Source: Candidatus Aminicenantota bacterium (GTDB lineage Bacteria; Acidobacteriota; Aminicenantia; Aminicenantales; Aminicenantaceae). Taken from it: a stretch of 6,748 bases of DNA. Numbering within the stretch: the first letter of the stretch is position 1; each line of letters starts with the position of its first letter. Both the position numbers and the translations under genes were made by a program. The stretch is from positions 1 through 6,748 of the forward strand of contig JAUWJP010000094.1 of the NCBI GenBank assembly GCA_030607635.1. The letters run 5' to 3'. This document shows positions 1-5,605 of this stretch, one piece after another. The notes below the pieces were generated by a model. The model was not told where the DNA came from. It searched no databases and was given only the letters and a program-made list of their open reading frames with translations.

Positions 1-105
1 CGGCATAGCACCGGGCGAAACCATCGACGAGCCGGACGCTAAGCCGGCCCCGGACGATGACGATGACGAAGAGGCCGAGGAAACGGACGACGAAGAGGCA
101 TCCAG
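1..105. other. GC-rich segment of foreign or chimeric appearance at the window edge
   Basis: G+C is 41 of 60 bases in 1-60 and 35 of 60 in 61-120, then 23 of 60 in 121-180. In the smc frame this stretch gives a Ser-rich run in place of coiled coil. Read on the plus strand from base 2 it gives an acidic, Pro-containing tail (…GETIDEPDAKPAP then Asp/Glu runs) with mostly G/C third positions, which resembles real coding sequence of a GC-rich genome. That reading continues into smc antisense and stops at 155-157. The simplest explanation is a chimeric or misjoined contig end near 95-105; a genuine low-complexity insertion is the alternative. Confidence 0.45.
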
Positions 106-1476
106 CTCTTTTTGGCGAGCAGTCATTGCCTTTTTTTTCTCATCTTTTAGCCTTTGAGCCTGGATGAGTTCCTTCTGATTTTGCTCCAGTTTGTTCTCAC
201 TTTGCTGGAGAAGCGTGCGTTCTTTTGAAAGCTGGCTCTTTAGTTTTTCTTCCTGGCGCTGGATCAGCTCTTTTTCTTTTTCGACTTTGACTCCTTCATT
301 TCTTGTTTCCGTATGAGAAGAGAGCTTTTCGAAATATTCATTCCTCAATGTTTCTAGTTTTTTTCCCCAGTTCGCCAATTTTTCCTGGGATACCTGACTT
401 GCCTGATCTGTCTTCTTCAAGGCTTGTTGTTTGTGCCGTTGTGCTTGGCCGAGGGTTTTCAGATTCTCCTCAGCCTCAGCCCTCTCCGTATCAATATGAA
501 GGAGTTCCTTTTCATGCTCTGCTGTGTCTTCTATGGCTTTATTCTTTTTTTCCTCGAAAAACTCAATTCTTCTTGTTTCCCTTTCTCTGTCTGTCTCGAC
601 TCGAGAGACCTGAGAATTTAGAGCAAAAAGATTTTTCTGCCCCTCCTTCATGGAATTTTCAAGGTTCCATACTTCTCTTCTTTTTTGCGCCAGGTTTTTC
701 TCCTCGGCCTTAAATTGAGAGATGAGTTCCTTCTCCTGGCTCAAAGAATTCTCATAGGAGAGTGTGATTTCTTGTAGATTCTTTTCAATCTCCAAGATTT
801 TTTTCCGGTAATTGAGGGAATTCAGTTGGCGGATTTTTTCCCTCAGTTTTCTGTATTTTATGGCAGCACTGGCCTGTCTTTTAAGAGAGTTTTTTGCTGT
901 AGATACTTCGGCAATGATGTCTTCGAGTCTGATCAGATTTTGTTCGCTGTTCTCCAGTTTGTTCTGAGTCTGCCTTTTCTTGTCCTTGTAGAAAGCTGTG
1001 CCTGCAGCTTCTTCCAGGAAAAGCCTTTTCTCTGCAGGCTTGGAACTGAGGAAAAGTCCGATTTTTCCCTGCTCGATAACAAAATATTCTTTTCCAGCTA
1101 TGTCTCTTTTCCAGAGGGAGTCCTGGATATCCTTCAGCCTGACCTGTTTTCCGTTGAGTCTGTATTCGCTCTCGCCAGAGCGGAAAAATCGATGGTTTAT
1201 GATGAGCTTCTCATCATCGTCGCTCAGGGAGAGAACAACATCAGCCATTCCTAAAGGAGGTTTCTCTGTGTTTCCGTTGAATATGACATCGCCGCTCCTC
1301 TCTGCTCTTAGGGACTTTGGCCTCTGTCCACCTAATACCCAAAGGAGGGCGTCGACGATGTTACTCTTTCCTGTGCCATTAGGTCCGATGATGGCGGTTA
1401 TTCCGGGATGGAGGAGGATTTTTGTTCTTTCAGGAAAAGATTTGAATCCTTGAAGTTCTATCTTTTTGATGATCAT
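1..1476 (-). CDS. smc: SMC chromosome-segregation ATPase, N-terminal part (runs off left edge)
   Basis: The minus-strand frame is open from ATG at 1476-1474 to the window edge (492 codons; full SMC proteins are roughly 1,150-1,200). The protein begins MIIKKIELQGFKSF, the standard SMC start. Walker A GPNGTGKS is at residues 31-38, followed by NIVDALLWVLGGQ, and the conserved FLEEAAG stretch lies before a long Lys/Glu/Gln-rich coiled coil from about residue 170 to 460. SMC proteins form the MukBEF-like/condensin ring with ScpA and ScpB and compact the chromosome in the cytoplasm; the hinge, second coiled coil and ABC-signature half are outside the window. No good Shine-Dalgarno is seen, but homology fixes the start. 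Residues 461-492 become almost pure Ser/Ala/Gly, which does not look like SMC; see the separate composition entry. Identification is certain; the far end is doubtful. Confidence 0.95.
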   Translation of the reverse strand, partial: MIIKKIELQGFKSFPERTKILLHPGITAIIGPNGTGKSNIVDALLWVLGGQRPKSLRAERSGDVIFNGNTEKPPLGMADVVLSLSDDDEKLIINHRFFRSGESEYRLNGKQVRLKDIQDSLWKRDIAGKEYFVIEQGKIGLFLSSKPAEKRLFLEEAAGTAFYKDKKRQTQNKLENSEQNLIRLEDIIAEVSTAKNSLKRQASAAIKYRKLREKIRQLNSLNYRKKILEIEKNLQEITLSYENSLSQEKELISQFKAEEKNLAQKRREVWNLENSMKEGQKNLFALNSQVSRVETDRERETRRIEFFEEKKNKAIEDTAEHEKELLHIDTERAEAEENLKTLGQAQRHKQQALKKTDQASQVSQEKLANWGKKLETLRNEYFEKLSSHTETRNEGVKVEKEKELIQRQEEKLKSQLSKERTLLQQSENKLEQNQKELIQAQRLKDEKKKAMTARQKELDASSSSVSSASSSSSSSGAGLASGSSMVSPGAMP

Positions 1477-1550
1477 GTTTTGATGGTCATATTCTGAATT
1501 GGGAGTGTCCTCTTCCGCTCATATTATGGTTTTTTATTTTAGATTTTCCT

Positions 1551-1623
1551 GACAGCTTAACCAATATTTCTTGATTTTGACTTTTCAGCCTGCCCAACTT
1601 ATTTTTACTGATTTTAAGCTGTC
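1551..1623 (-). repeat. 10-bp perfect inverted repeat in the smc leader
   Basis: GACAGCTTAA at 1551-1560 is exactly complementary to TTAAGCTGTC at 1614-1623, with 53 bases between. If smc starts from the predicted promoter at 1636-1663, the repeat would fold into a long-range stem beginning a few nucleotides from the 5' end of a ~150-nt leader. It could be an mRNA structure or a paired protein-binding site. No known riboswitch was recognised. Confidence 0.4.
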
Positions 1624-1635
1624 TAATAAATAGCT

Positions 1636-1663
1636 ATTTTATCTAATTAAAATTGATTGTCAA
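1636..1663 (-). promoter_or_regulatory. Probable sigma70 promoter of smc
   Basis: On the minus strand, TTGACA (1663-1658) is followed after 16 bases by TAAAAT (1641-1636). It faces smc and would give a leader of about 150 nt. It is divergent from the tRNA promoter, with only about 20 bp between the two -35 boxes. Confidence 0.5.
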
Positions 1664-1682
1664 AGAGCTAAAAAGAGTGGTC

Positions 1683-1711
1683 TTGACAGTTGGGGCTAAT
1701 TCTATTAATTT
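1683..1711 (+). promoter_or_regulatory. Probable sigma70 promoter of tRNA-Thr
   Basis: TTGACA at 1683-1688, a 17-base spacer, and TAATTT at 1706-1711. The -35 is a consensus match and the -10 is weak. Transcription would begin about 25 nt before the mature tRNA, leaving a short 5' leader for RNase P to remove. It is the only promoter-like match close to the tRNA. Confidence 0.55.
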
Positions 1712-1743
1712 CTATGTGTTTCGAAGAAATTTATTTTCAAAGA

Positions 1744-1816
1744 GCCAGTGTAGCTCAGTCGGTAGAGCAACTGATTCGTAATCAGTAGGGCGGGGGTTCG
1801 AATCCCCCTGCTGGCT
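1744..1816 (+). tRNA. tRNA-Thr (anticodon CGU), also the island's integration target
   Basis: A 73-nt cloverleaf can be folded by eye. The acceptor stem is GCCAGTG/TGCTGGC with two G-T wobbles next to the elbow. The D arm is GCTC (1753-1756)/GAGC (1765-1768). The anticodon stem is ACTGA/TCAGT with loop TTCGTAA, so the anticodon is CGT at 1777-1779. The T arm is GGGGG TTCGAAT CCCCC (1792-1808) and the discriminator is T1816. CCA is not encoded. It reads ACG threonine codons. Bases 1771-1816 plus 11 downstream bases recur at 5549-5605, so this is the intact copy at the left end of an integrated element. Confidence 0.96.
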
Positions 1817-1827
1817 CTCTTTTCTAT
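1771..1827 (+). repeat. Left attachment repeat (attL-like)
   Basis: The repeat runs from the 5' strand of the anticodon stem through the tRNA 3' end and on to CTCTTTTCTAT after the discriminator region. It differs from the right copy only at G1790 (T5568), in the tRNA variable loop. The alignment breaks sharply at both ends. Confidence 0.85.
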
Positions 1828-1847
1828 GGGGAAAGTCAGCAAAAATG

Positions 1848-1908
1848 TTTAGTCACCCTTAGCCATAATTGGGCGATTTTAGTCAAAATCTGTTACATTT
1901 TCGTTACA
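1848..1908 (+). repeat. Short direct repeats just inside the left end, candidate recombinase arm sites
   Basis: TTTAGTCA occurs at 1848-1855 and again at 1878-1885, exactly 30 bp apart; AGTCA also occurs at 1834-1838. GTTACA occurs at 1892-1897 and 1903-1908, 11 bp apart. All lie within about 80 bp of the attachment repeat. Inverted relatives of TTTAGTCA lie just inside the right end. This layout resembles tyrosine-recombinase arm-type sites, but the motifs are short. Confidence 0.5.
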
Positions 1909-1930
1909 CGGGGATAAGTCTATATTTGAT

Positions 1931-1959
1931 TTGACACTTCCCTTATTAATTATTATTCT
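1931..1959 (+). promoter_or_regulatory. Sigma70-type promoter of the island genes
   Basis: TTGACA at 1931-1936, a 17-base spacer, and TATTCT at 1954-1959 (5 of 6 to TATAAT if the fifth base is taken as the mismatch class; an alternative TATTAT at 1951 has poor spacing). Transcription would start near 1966, about 70 nt before the first island gene. It is the only strong promoter match seen upstream of the four genes, so it may serve all of them. Confidence 0.65.
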
Positions 1960-2033
1960 GTGACCAAACAAGCAGAGGAAACTAATGGGATCTGGTGTCC
2001 CGAATGATCTAAAGTAAAAAAAGGAATTGAGCC

Positions 2034-2543
2034 ATGCTTCGAAAATGTCTTTTTTTTATGTTGTTATTTATTGGTATTGTTCATTTCTCATTAGGTGAAG
2101 AAATTGGCCACTACAAAGAGATGCAATCACAGAAAAATCAAAAGGCCAGTGCAGCGGCTAAAGAAAAAGATTTTTATATTACTCCTCGTATTGGATTTTC
2201 AACTTTTTCAGGTCTTATAGGAATTGAGCTACAGTATAAACATTTTGCTTTTAATATTGGCGATTTTACGGGGGCAAATGTAAAACACTGTTTAACTTAC
2301 GGTATCAAGTATTATTTCAAATCACATCATAATACATGGTACTTTGGACTAGGTGGTGGGACAGCATTAGATGAATTTATACCTGAAAATAATTGGAGGC
2401 AACATATAGGTTTTATATTAGGTTATCGGTGGAGATGGGGGAAAGGTTGGGATTTTAACTTAGGGATTGGGCCTTTATTTCCGATAGGTAAAAAAGTAAC
2501 ACATCCTCCTATGTTTGATTTAGTATTTGGATATTCTTTTTAG
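2034..2543 (+). CDS. Small exported beta-barrel-like protein (putative outer membrane protein)
   Basis: 169 residues from ATG, with AAGGA at 2021-2025 eight bases upstream. A hydrophobic signal peptide (residues about 4-20) ends in SLG|EE, a plausible signal peptidase I site with no lipobox Cys. A short Lys/Gln/Ala-rich linker (about 26-44) follows. The remainder, from FYITPRIGFSTFSG to the end, has alternating hydrophobic and polar residues with many Tyr, Trp, Phe and Gly, and the protein ends in GYSF with a terminal Phe. This is the usual signature of a small (about 8-strand) outer membrane beta-barrel. I do not recognise a specific family and the function is unknown. It is the first gene of the island. 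A weak terminator-like stem follows, so coupling with downstream genes may be partial. Confidence 0.75.
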   Translation: MLRKCLFFMLLFIGIVHFSLGEEIGHYKEMQSQKNQKASAAAKEKDFYITPRIGFSTFSGLIGIELQYKHFAFNIGDFTGANVKHCLTYGIKYYFKSHHNTWYFGLGGGTALDEFIPENNWRQHIGFILGYRWRWGKGWDFNLGIGPLFPIGKKVTHPPMFDLVFGYSF

Positions 2544-2566
2544 TAAACAAGTCTCATGTTTTTTCT

Positions 2567-2594
2567 GATTTTAGAATTATAAAAGTCTTTTTTT
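2567..2594 (+). terminator. Weak AT-rich intrinsic terminator or attenuator candidate
   Basis: GATTTTA (2567-2573), loop GAATTA, then TAAAA-g-TC (2580-2587, one bulged G), followed by seven T (2588-2594). The stem is AT-rich and would be weak, so partial termination between the barrel protein and the radical SAM gene is the most that can be claimed. Confidence 0.35.
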
Positions 2595-2624
2595 CATCTA
2601 TTGAAGTAAGGGAATATTTTAATT

Positions 2625-3503
2625 GTGAAACATTTAATATACGGGATTAAATATGTCATTAATCATCAAATCTTTAAAAAAAACACTCCACTTATTTGCG
2701 GATTAGTTATAAGCAACAGATGTAATTTACATTGCCGTCACTGCAAAATAGCCGATCGTGGGATGAAAGATCTCAGTTTTGAGGAAGCAATTACTGTGCT
2801 TAATTCATTTTACGAAGAAGGTGGTCGTACCCTCTATCTAGAAGGTGGTGAGCCGTTTATTTGGCATGATAGACAATATCATCTTGAAGATATTGTTGAA
2901 TATTCTCATAAAATTGGATTTTTCACAGTTATTATATATACAAACGGCACAATCCCGATAAAGACATCAGCCAATACTGTGTTCATTAGTGTGGATGGGC
3001 TTCAAAAAACTCATGATTTTTTGCGTGGCAAAACATTTAACAGAATAATGAAAAACATCAAGGAATCACAGCATCCTTCTCTTTACATAAACTACACGAT
3101 AAACAGTTACAACAAGAATGAAATAAAAGAGTTTTGTGAATATATAGATAAAATAAATCAAATACGGGGTATCTGTTTTTATTTTCATACGCCCTATTAT
3201 GGATATGATGATTTATACATAGAACCCAATGAGAGAAATGAGATTTTACTCAAGTTATTAAATTATAAAAAGAAATATAAGATATTAAATTCACGAACAG
3301 GCATAAAATCAGTATTAAATAATGACTGGAAGCGACCTTTAGATATCTGCTATGTTTACGAAAAAGGAGAGATGTATAAATGTTGTAGGTATCCCGGAGA
3401 TTCTGAATTATGCCAGAACTGCGGATATTTAAGTTATGCCGAAATAGGTCAGACATTAAAATTAAAGCCATCAGCTATTTTAAATGCATTAAAATATTTT
3501 TAA
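2625..3503 (+). CDS. Radical SAM enzyme with C-terminal cysteine cluster
   Basis: 292 residues from a GTG start; AAGGGA lies about 10 bases upstream. The cluster-binding motif CX3CX2C is Cys33, Cys37 and Cys40 (CNLHCRHC), which coordinates the 4Fe-4S cluster that cleaves S-adenosylmethionine. GGEP at 74-77 is the SAM-amino-group motif. YTNG (105-108) and ISVDG (121-125) are typical strands of the partial TIM barrel. A C-terminal set of Cys242, Cys253, Cys254, Cys263 and Cys266 resembles a SPASM/twitch-like auxiliary cluster region, although the spacing is not one I can assign. The substrate is unknown; relatives include peptide- and lipid-modifying enzymes and the HpnH type. The gene is markedly AT-rich (13 G/C in 60 at 3121-3180), unlike smc. 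It sits second of four island genes, 81 bp after the barrel protein. Confidence 0.88.
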   Translation: MKHLIYGIKYVINHQIFKKNTPLICGLVISNRCNLHCRHCKIADRGMKDLSFEEAITVLNSFYEEGGRTLYLEGGEPFIWHDRQYHLEDIVEYSHKIGFFTVIIYTNGTIPIKTSANTVFISVDGLQKTHDFLRGKTFNRIMKNIKESQHPSLYINYTINSYNKNEIKEFCEYIDKINQIRGICFYFHTPYYGYDDLYIEPNERNEILLKLLNYKKKYKILNSRTGIKSVLNNDWKRPLDICYVYEKGEMYKCCRYPGDSELCQNCGYLSYAEIGQTLKLKPSAILNALKYF

Positions 3504-3563
3504 GCAGAGAGGTTTATTGCCATACATGAAGTCATTCCATCCATGGTGATGTGAAGAATTAAG

Positions 3564-4127
3564 ATGAAAGAATTATCTAAAGGAATTATAGTCACATTGT
3601 TGAGCTTGCCTATCATATTAACCGGTAGTCAGAAAAAGGAATTGGATTATGAATTCATTAAAGATAAAAACGACTATTCATTCCGGGGGAGTATTGTAGT
3701 AAAGACTGACCTTGAGTGTCTAATCAGCATCTTATATGACTTTAAGCACTTAGCCAATATTGAATCGGGTGCGAAATCCATTGTCCTTCTCCAAGAAGAA
3801 GAGAATTGGTATGAGGCATGTCATACCTTTAAAAAATTATTCTTTAAACACGAATCTATTTGGCGGAAGACTCTGAAACTAGATGAGCAGAAGATTGTCT
3901 TTGAGATGATATCACACAAGTATAACTCAGGCCTTATGCCTAAAATACTGTCTTCTACAGGGTATTATCAGATTAAGCTTGAGGAAGAAGGCTATAAGGT
4001 TGAATATTTTCAAGAGTGCAAACTAAAATCGGCTCTTCTCAAAAGCGCTTATATTAACAAGGCAAAAAAAGAGACGATTAAATTTATGCTAGAGCTTAAG
4101 GAATATATCGAAAAAACTTGTCATTAA
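3564..4127 (+). CDS. SRPBCC/START-like protein with N-terminal signal or anchor
   Basis: 187 residues from ATG; the Shine-Dalgarno is poor (GTGAAG about 10 bases upstream). Residues about 6-21 form a hydrophobic signal or anchor (GIIVTLLSLPIILTG), with no lipobox Cys. The rest fits the SRPBCC (polyketide cyclase/START/Bet v1) helix-grip pattern. There is an early strand FRGSIVVKT (about 40-48), then a helix CLISILYDFKHLANI in the position where these proteins carry the cyclase-like helix, several amphipathic strands, and a long C-terminal helix (KKETIKFMLELKEYIEK). Such folds bind lipids, polyketides or other hydrophobic ligands. Between two radical SAM genes, it could hold the substrate or product at the membrane (inference). 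The family call is by pattern only; a catalytic role is not visible. Confidence 0.65.
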   Translation: MKELSKGIIVTLLSLPIILTGSQKKELDYEFIKDKNDYSFRGSIVVKTDLECLISILYDFKHLANIESGAKSIVLLQEEENWYEACHTFKKLFFKHESIWRKTLKLDEQKIVFEMISHKYNSGLMPKILSSTGYYQIKLEEEGYKVEYFQECKLKSALLKSAYINKAKKETIKFMLELKEYIEKTCH

Positions 4128-4195
4128 TTTTATTGCTTCGCTTGCACGGTTAAATAACATCGGATTCTAGGGGAGTCTGACGGGGAAAATATTTT

Positions 4196-5482
4196 ATGCT
4201 TAAAGATTGCATCAGGTCGAATCTAAGACGATTATTAACCAAAGAGAAAAGTATTGTACTTGAACGCAGGATTCCCTTTCTTGAGAGAAGATTCGAGAAC
4301 ATTGAGGAATTAGGGGTTTATCTTCATATCCCCTTCTGTGAGCAAATATGTCCTTACTGCCCGTATTACAAAGAGATTTATCATCCTGATCTGGCAGAAA
4401 GGTACACAAAGGCCATTAAAAGCGAGATTAACTTCTATTCTAACTTGGTCGGCAATAAACCTGTAACCTCCTTGTATATTGGTGGTGGGACTCCTACAAC
4501 AATGCTTTACAGCGGTTTGGAAGAGATTCTGGAGCATATCTTTAAAAGTTTTAACATGCAGTGTGATATACACATGGAAAGCCATCCCAATCATCTGAGC
4601 TCAGACAATCTCAAGACCATCATCTCTATGGGCATAAATCATTTAAGCACTGGAGTGGAAGCCCTTCAAGATAGGCATCTTAAGTTCCTAAACAGACCAT
4701 ACACTGCGGAAGGAGTGAAGGCAGTTGTCGAACGAGCTGTCAGTAAAGACTTCAAATGTATTAATGTAGACTTCATTTTTGCCTTACCCAATCAGACCTA
4801 TAGTGAGGTCGAGCAAGCCGGTCATGCCCTGGTTGAGATGGGTGTTGACCAAATCGCCGCTTACCCTCTGTTCATCTTCCCTTACACCCGAATGGGAGAA
4901 ACGGCTAATGACAACAACTACAAAATTTCCAGCCTCTTAAAGAGAAGAAAGATGCTTGGCATCTTGGAAGGAATCTTTTATGGTGCAGGTTTTCGAAGAA
5001 CTTCTGTTTGGGCCTTTACCAAGCCAGGCGTTCCTAAGTACTGTTCTGTGACAGTGCCTCTCTACATCGGTCTTGGTGCGAGTGGAGGCTCTTACCTGAA
5101 GGATGTTTTCTATCTCAATACATTCCATGTGGCTGAGTATATAAATGCCCTTGAAGATGGAAGGATGCCAATAGCGGTATCGCTTGATTTATCAGAAAAT
5201 ATGCAGATGGCGGGTTGGTTGTACTGGAGGACATATGAGACAAGGTTCATGAAAAAAGATTTCAAGAAAAGATTTGGAAAGGATTTTGACAATATCTACG
5301 GGAGATATGTAAAACTGTTGTCACTCCTTGGATTCTTAAATGATGATGCGGGTCAGATAGTCCTTTCTGATAAAGGCACTTATTGGCTGCATGTGCTTGA
5401 GGACCTGTTCTCATTAGATTACATCAGTAAGTTGTGGGGCAATTCAAAGCAAAATCCCTGGCCAACAAAGGTGGCTCTGTAA
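4196..5482 (+). CDS. HemN/HemW-family radical SAM enzyme, not a canonical HemW
   Basis: 428 residues from ATG, with GGGGA about 9 bases upstream. The N-terminal motif GVYLHIPFC places CX3CX2C at Cys48, Cys52 and Cys55, and GGGTPT is at 96-101. STGVEALQ (151-158) matches the HemN/HemW SIGVQS strand, and VDFIFALPNQT (191-201) matches their DL..GLP.QT block. YIGLGASGGS and the C-terminal winged-helix-like part ending in LSDKGTYWL follow family order. Length is near the usual 380-430. The HNxxYW heme-ligand motif of HemW is absent; the aligned stretch before YIGLGASGGS reads VPKYCSVTVPL. The block usually reading EANP is ESHP. This argues for a HemN-like modifying enzyme, for example of the class C radical SAM methyltransferase or cyclopropanase kind, with an unknown substrate. 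It is the last island gene, 68 bp after the SRPBCC gene. Confidence 0.85.
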   Translation: MLKDCIRSNLRRLLTKEKSIVLERRIPFLERRFENIEELGVYLHIPFCEQICPYCPYYKEIYHPDLAERYTKAIKSEINFYSNLVGNKPVTSLYIGGGTPTTMLYSGLEEILEHIFKSFNMQCDIHMESHPNHLSSDNLKTIISMGINHLSTGVEALQDRHLKFLNRPYTAEGVKAVVERAVSKDFKCINVDFIFALPNQTYSEVEQAGHALVEMGVDQIAAYPLFIFPYTRMGETANDNNYKISSLLKRRKMLGILEGIFYGAGFRRTSVWAFTKPGVPKYCSVTVPLYIGLGASGGSYLKDVFYLNTFHVAEYINALEDGRMPIAVSLDLSENMQMAGWLYWRTYETRFMKKDFKKRFGKDFDNIYGRYVKLLSLLGFLNDDAGQIVLSDKGTYWLHVLEDLFSLDYISKLWGNSKQNPWPTKVAL

Positions 5483-5489
5483 GAAAGAA

Positions 5490-5513
5490 TGACTAAAGGA
5501 TTATTACTGACTA
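5490..5513 (-). repeat. Inverted TTTAGTCA-type repeats just inside the right end
   Basis: TGACTAAA at 5490-5497 is the exact reverse complement of the two left-end TTTAGTCA copies, and TGACTA at 5508-5513 is a shorter second copy. They lie 52 and 36 bp before the right attachment repeat, in the orientation opposite to the left set. This supports paired arm-type sites at the two ends of the island. One further TAGTCA occurs inside the island at 3589-3594, so the motif is not unique to the ends. Confidence 0.5.
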
Positions 5514-5548
5514 CCCTATATAACAGAGGAGAAAATTGGAGCGGACTT

Positions 5549-5605
5549 CTGATTCGTAATCAGTAGGTCGGGGGTTCGAATCCCCCTGCTGGCTCTCTTT
5601 TCTAT
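5549..5605 (+). pseudogene. Right attachment repeat (attR-like): truncated tRNA-Thr 3' fragment
   Basis: This copy repeats tRNA-Thr from the anticodon stem to the discriminator (46 nt, 5549-5594) and 11 bp of 3' flank, with one difference (T5568 for G1790). No acceptor 5' strand or D arm precedes it, so it cannot fold as a tRNA. It overlaps the stop codon (5602-5604) of the convergent DUF4412-like gene, so that gene kept an intact end after integration. Confidence 0.85.

Larger units (their letters stand above)
1771..5605 (+). mobile_element. tRNA-Thr-targeted genomic island, ~3.8 kb, no recombinase encoded
   Basis: A 57-bp direct repeat bounds the interval (1771-1827 and 5549-5605, 56 of 57 identical, offset 3,778 bp). 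It consists of the tRNA-Thr 3' portion plus 11 bp of flank, the classic footprint of site-specific integration at a tRNA gene that leaves the tRNA intact on one side. Between the repeats are four co-directional genes, generally more AT-rich than the flanking smc, and short repeats inside each end that could be recombinase arm sites. No integrase, excisionase, replication or transfer gene is present, so the element is either mobilised in trans or is a relic. The class (satellite, cargo-only integrative element, decayed prophage end) cannot be settled from the sequence. Confidence 0.8.

Noticed and set aside
303..1453. Several plus-strand open frames across 303-713, 424-621, 826-1254 and 998-1453
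   Set aside because: They lie antisense to smc, which has clear motifs in the minus frame; their translations are Phe/Ser/Pro-rich and low in complexity, as expected of antisense reading.
1487..1522. Minus-strand 11-codon open frame before smc (ATG at 1522-1520, TGA at 1489-1487), a possible leader peptide
   Set aside because: Too short, no convincing ribosome-binding site at the right distance, and nothing distinctive in the peptide.
3250..3471. Minus-strand 73-codon open frame
   Set aside because: Antisense to the C-terminal part of the first radical SAM gene; no supporting signals.
4212..5292. Minus-strand open frames at 4212-4409, 4310-4594, 4937-5128 and 5110-5292
   Set aside because: They are antisense to the HemN-like gene, lack ribosome-binding sites and show no family features.
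4196..5482. Calling the second radical SAM gene hemW or hemN
   Set aside because: The HNxxYW heme motif is absent, the EANP block is altered, and no heme-pathway gene is nearby; a family-level name is safer.
5549..5594. A second functional tRNA-Thr
   Set aside because: The 5' acceptor strand and the D arm are missing, so it cannot form a cloverleaf; it is the attachment-site fragment.
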